Assembly (NCBI RefSeq): GCF_017948485.1
Contig: NZ_JAFFSX010000025.1
Coordinates: 1 to 64,000, forward strand
Direction of reading: 5' to 3'
From: Streptomyces sp. GESEQ-35
GTDB lineage: Bacteria; Actinomycetota; Actinomycetes; Streptomycetales; Streptomycetaceae
DNA: 64,000 nt
Shown: one piece after another, positions 60,836 through 64,000 of the stretch
Position numbering within the stretch: the first letter of the stretch is position 1
Layout of the letters: each line of letters starts with the position of its first letter
Position numbers and translations under genes: made by a program
The notes under the pieces: generated by a model
Database searches by the model: none
Told to the model about the DNA's origin: nothing
The model's input: the letters and a program-made list of their open reading frames with translations, nothing else

Positions 60836-61861
60836 TCAGTCCTGGGCACGGCCCGTCGTCACGCGGGCGATCATGAGGGCGACCAGGATGATTCCGCCGT
60901 AGATGGCCTGGATCCAGAAGGACGGCACCTGGGCGAGGGTGAGCAGGTTCTGCACGACTCCCAGGAGCAGTACGCCGGTCAGGGCGCCGAACATGGTGCC
61001 CTTGCCGCCGTCGAGGCTGATGCCGCCGATGACCGCCGCCGCGAACACGGTGAAGATCATGTTGTTGCCCTGGTTGGCGCTGATCGCCCCCACATAGCCG
61101 GTCTGCATGATCCCGCCGACCGCGGCCAGCATTCCCGCGACGACGAAGACGCCGAGCATCACGCGCTCGACGCGGATGCCGGCCGCCCGGGCCGCGTCCG
61201 TGTTGCCGCCGATGGCGTACAGCGCCCGCCCGATGCGGTGGTACTTCAGCACGAACCCGGCGACCGCGAAGGAGACGGCCGCCAGCCACACCGACATCGG
61301 GACGTTGATGAAGGTGGTGGTGGCCAGGGAGTAGAAGCTGTCGGGCATCCCGAACAGCGTCTTGCCCTTGGTCGCGCCGACCAGCAGACCACGCAGCACG
61401 ATCAGCATCGCGAGCGTCACGATGAACGCGTTCAGCCGGAACTTCACGACCAGGATCCCGTTGAACGCGCCGATCGCCGCGCCCACCACGAGAATCGCCA
61501 ACAGCGAGAGCACGGCCGGGAATTCGGTGCCCCAGCCGGACTGGGCGACGGGCAGCACGAGCAGCGCCCCGACGGCGGGCGCGATACCGACCACCGACTC
61601 CAGGGACAGATCGAACTTGCCGGTGATCAGCACCAGCGACTCCGCCAGCACCACCATCGCGAGCGCGGCCGAGGCGCCGAGGATGGAGATCAGGTTGCGC
61701 TCGGTGAGGAACGAGTCGTTGACCACCGCGCCGAGCACCATGAGCAGCAACAGGGCTGGTACAAGGGCCAGTTCGCGGGCGCGACGCAGCAGTACGGTGC
61801 GGGCCGCCCGTACCTCGGGCACCCGCAACTGCTTCACCGCCGGGGCCTTGGTGTCAGCCAT
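60836..61861 (-). CDS. Sugar ABC transporter permease (RbsC family)
   Basis: A 341-aa permease with about 9-10 transmembrane helices. The family core is VLKYHRIGRALYAIGGNTDAARAAGIRVERV and the C-terminal DGGKGTMFGALTGVLLLGVVQNLLTL. It pairs with the ATPase at 61854 (8-bp overlap) and the binding protein at 63350 to import the sugar broken down by the downstream enzymes. Confidence 0.93.
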   Translation of the reverse strand: MADTKAPAVKQLRVPEVRAARTVLLRRARELALVPALLLLMVLGAVVNDSFLTERNLISILGASAALAMVVLAESLVLITGKFDLSLESVVGIAPAVGALLVLPVAQSGWGTEFPAVLSLLAILVVGAAIGAFNGILVVKFRLNAFIVTLAMLIVLRGLLVGATKGKTLFGMPDSFYSLATTTFINVPMSVWLAAVSFAVAGFVLKYHRIGRALYAIGGNTDAARAAGIRVERVMLGVFVVAGMLAAVGGIMQTGYVGAISANQGNNMIFTVFAAAVIGGISLDGGKGTMFGALTGVLLLGVVQNLLTLAQVPSFWIQAIYGGIILVALMIARVTTGRAQD

Positions 61862-63353
61862 GGTCCACTCCTTCGATGGAGGCGATCAGCTCGCGGTCGC
61901 GCCAGCCCGCCGGGTGCTCGGCGACGACACGGCCGTGGAAGAGGACGAGAACGCGGTCGCAGCGCCGCAGATCGTCGAGTTCGTCGGAGACGACGAGCAC
62001 GGCGGTGCCGTCCTCGCGGGCGCTGTCCATCCGGGCCAGCAGGGACTCCTTGGACTTCACGTCGACGCCCGCGGTCGGGTTGATGAGGACCAGGAGCTTG
62101 GGGTCGGAGGCGAGGGCGCGGGCCATGACGACCTTCTGCGCGTTGCCGCCGGAGAGGTCGGAGACGGGCTGGTCGGGACCCTCGGTGTGGATGTCGAGGC
62201 GGTCGATCAGCTCGGTGGCGACCCGGCGTTTGCGGTCGATGCCGACAAAGCCGTAACGGCCCAGGCGGTTCAGGACGGTCATCGTGGCGTTGTCGCCGAT
62301 GGTCATGCCGGAGACGAGCCCCTGCTCGTGCCGGTCGCGGGGGACGCAGCCGACGCCGGCCTTCAGTGAGGCCTGTACATCGCCGAACGGGAGCTTCTTC
62401 CCGTCCAGTTGGGCGGTCCCGCTCGTCGGTGTGTACAGCCCGGCGAAGGACTCGGCGAGTTCGACCTTGCCGCTGCCGCTGATGCCGGCCAGTCCGACGA
62501 CCTCGCCGCTGCGGACGACGAGGTCGATGTCCTGGTACGACGGGGAGGTGAGCCCGCGGGCTTCGAGCAGGACGGGGGCGTCGTGGTCGACGTCCCCGGG
62601 GTCCACGGCCTGTTCGGCGATGGTCTCGATGGACTCCCCCGCCATGGCCTCCACCAGTGCCTGACGCGGGAGTTCGGCGACCGGTGCGGTGGTGATCCAG
62701 CGGGCGTCGCGGAGCACGGTGACGGTCTGGCAGACCTCGTAGACCTCCTGGAGGTGGTGCGAGATGAACAGGAAGGTGACGCCCGAGTCCTGGAGGGCCC
62801 GCATGCGGGTGAAGAGCCGCTCGATCTCACGGTTGTCGAGCTGGGCGGTGGGTTCGTCGAGGACGATGAACCGGGCCCCGAAGCTCAACGCGCGGGCGAT
62901 CTCCACCATTTGGCGGTCCTCGACCTTGAGATCGGCGGTGCGGGCCTCGGGGTCGACGTGCACGTCCCAGGTGGCCAGGAGCGCGGCGGCCTCGGTCCTC
63001 AGGGTGCGCCAGCTGATGAAGCCGCGGTTGAGGGGCTGCCGGTTGATGAACAGGTTCTCGGCGACGGTCAGCTCGGGGACGACGGTGGCCTTCTGGTAGA
63101 CGCAGGCCACCTTGCGGCGCCAGGCCTCCCGGTCGGCGAGCGGGGGCGCGGGCTCTCCGTCGAAGCGGACCGTGCCCTCGTCGGCGGGCTGGAGGCCGGT
63201 GAGGATGTTCACCAGCGTGGACTTTCCGGCGCCGTTGCGGCCGACGAGGGCGTGGGACTCGCCGGGTAGCACGGTGAGTTGGCCTTCGTACAGGGCGGTG
63301 GTGGGGCCGTACCTCTTGGTGATGCCACGCGCCTCGACAAGTGGTGTGCTCAT
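61854..63353 (-). CDS. Sugar ABC transporter ATP-binding protein (RbsA type, two NBDs)
   Basis: A 499-aa fused double ATPase. First Walker A GRNGAGKST (about 39-47) with Walker B FIVLDEPTAQLD; second Walker A GISGSGKVE and signature LSGGNAQKV. The second Walker B is degraded (LLVLINPTAGVD), normal for this family, in which one site is weak. ATG 63353 overlaps the binding-protein stop. Confidence 0.93.
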   Translation of the reverse strand: MSTPLVEARGITKRYGPTTALYEGQLTVLPGESHALVGRNGAGKSTLVNILTGLQPADEGTVRFDGEPAPPLADREAWRRKVACVYQKATVVPELTVAENLFINRQPLNRGFISWRTLRTEAAALLATWDVHVDPEARTADLKVEDRQMVEIARALSFGARFIVLDEPTAQLDNREIERLFTRMRALQDSGVTFLFISHHLQEVYEVCQTVTVLRDARWITTAPVAELPRQALVEAMAGESIETIAEQAVDPGDVDHDAPVLLEARGLTSPSYQDIDLVVRSGEVVGLAGISGSGKVELAESFAGLYTPTSGTAQLDGKKLPFGDVQASLKAGVGCVPRDRHEQGLVSGMTIGDNATMTVLNRLGRYGFVGIDRKRRVATELIDRLDIHTEGPDQPVSDLSGGNAQKVVMARALASDPKLLVLINPTAGVDVKSKESLLARMDSAREDGTAVLVVSDELDDLRRCDRVLVLFHGRVVAEHPAGWRDRELIASIEGVDHG

Positions 63354-64000
63354 CCGACCGTGTTGCCCCACAGCTCGGGGTCGTCGACGTTGTCCTTGGT
63401 CACCAGCGGCGCGGGCAGCTGGTCCTCGAGGATGCCGCTGGGCAGCTTGACGATCTCGGAGTCGTGGTCCGTCGGGCCGGGCTTGAAGGTCTTCCCCTCC
63501 ATCGCCGCCTTGATGTAGTACATGCCGTACTTGGCGTACAGGTCGGCGGGCTGGGAGACGGTGGCGTCGATCTCGCCCTTGCGGATCGCGTCGTACTCCT
63601 GCGGGATGCCGTCGTTGGAGACGATCGTGATGTGGCCCGCCTGGCCCGTCTTCTTCAGCATCCCCTTTGACTTCAGGGTCTGGAGCGTGGGCGCGAGGTA
63701 GACGCCGCCCGCCTGCATGTAGATGCCCTTGATGTCCGGGTTGGCGTTCAGCAGCGTGTCGAGCTTGGAGGCCGCGGTGTCCGACTCCCACTTGGCCGGT
63801 ATCTCCAGGACCTGCAACTTCGGGTAGTTCTTCTTGATGCAGGCGCGGAACGCCTCCGAGCGGTCACGGCCGTTGACCGAGGCGAGGTCGCCCATGATCT
63901 GCACGACCTTGCCGGACGGAATCTGCTTGCCGAGGTATTCGCAGGCCTTCTCGCCGTACGCGACGTTGTTGGCGCGTACGACCATGGCGACCTTGCCCTT
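63350..64000 (-). CDS. Sugar ABC transporter substrate-binding protein (partial, N terminus off window)
   Basis: The visible 216 residues are the C-terminal part of a periplasmic-binding-protein-like lipoprotein of the ribose/6-deoxysugar type (Peripla_BP_4). Visible segments are GKVVQIMGDLASVNGRDRSEAF, IKGIYMQAGGVYLAPTL, ITIVSNDGIPQEYDAIRKGEIDATVSQP, all standard for sugar-binding lobes. The reading frame stays open through 64000, so signal peptide and first lobe lie outside. It is the first visible gene of the operon. Confidence 0.92.
   Translation of the reverse strand, partial: KGKVAMVVRANNVAYGEKACEYLGKQIPSGKVVQIMGDLASVNGRDRSEAFRACIKKNYPKLQVLEIPAKWESDTAASKLDTLLNANPDIKGIYMQAGGVYLAPTLQTLKSKGMLKKTGQAGHITIVSNDGIPQEYDAIRKGEIDATVSQPADLYAKYGMYYIKAAMEGKTFKPGPTDHDSEIVKLPSGILEDQLPAPLVTKDNVDDPELWGNTVG

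Noticed and set aside
59582..62083. 833-codon plus-strand frame opposite the dehydratase and permease genes
   Set aside because: Antisense shadow rich in His/Gln/Arg/Asp without any family motif.

Overview
The window is typical Streptomyces chromosome: very high GC, GTG/TTG starts, ATGA/GTGA-coupled operons, leaderless promoters, an ergothioneine cluster, a class F sortase, SpoIIE-type phosphatases and a c-di-GMP enzyme of the RmdA type. From memory, the order egtABCD, uvrA2-like, olsBA, sdhCAB, LysR, rmdA, SCO0930-type lipoprotein, ECF sigma resembles the S. coelicolor left arm around SCO0910-SCO0950; I could not align this.

Layout. (1) 1-10400: a GntR regulator and a mainly minus-strand catabolic cluster (two TIM-barrel isomerases, one IolE-like; hydroxyacid dehydrogenase; Gfo/Idh/MocA dehydrogenase; HpaI-type aldolase; IolD; aldehyde dehydrogenase) with a divergent tartronate-semialdehyde-reductase-like gene. 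It looks like a variant inositol pathway: iolB, iolC and iolJ are not seen. (2) 10462-16689: secreted GH43/CBM42 enzyme, amidase, NfeD-like protein and flotillin, a PemK-like protein and a PARG-like protein. (3) 16968-21320: egtA-egtB-egtC-egtD, all start/stop overlapped. (4) 21406-27737: dodecin, DUF485 plus acetate-type symporter, a zinc-free ribosomal protein L32 whose promoter carries a Zur-like box, a flavin monooxygenase and a UvrA2-like ATPase. (5) 27853-36216: ornithine-lipid pair olsB-olsA, succinate dehydrogenase sdhCAB, a divergent LysR regulator with a well-placed candidate operator, then an NmrA-like gene with a second LysR regulator. (6) 36242-47450: GGDEF/EAL protein and coupled methyltransferase, then envelope genes (repeat lipoprotein, proline-rich protein, DUF4239 protein, two convergent tail-anchored secreted proteins, class F sortase, polysaccharide deacetylase, USP, CapA-like). 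(7) 47662-56598: ECF sigma, unknown protein, anti-sigma, a disrupted PP2C phosphatase gene, a Fpg/Nei glycosylase, a large SpoIIE-type sensor phosphatase, a DUF6777 lipoprotein with an SPE repeat, and a lipase maturation factor homologue. (8) 56586-64000: one tightly coupled minus-strand operon for uptake and non-phosphorylative oxidation of L-fucose or a related 6-deoxy sugar: ABC transporter, L-fuconate dehydratase, SDR, aldo/keto reductase, mutarotase, lactonase. The substrate-binding protein runs off the right edge.

No rRNA, tRNA, insertion sequence, prophage or CRISPR array was seen. A dispersed intergenic repeat of about 50-60 bp with a hairpin at one end occurs three times. The observations most worth checking are the variant inositol cluster, the Zur-like box between the -35 and -10 of the L32 gene, the LysR box at about -65 of sdhC, the truncated-GAF frameshift in the PP2C gene, and the PemK-like/PARG-like overlapping pair.
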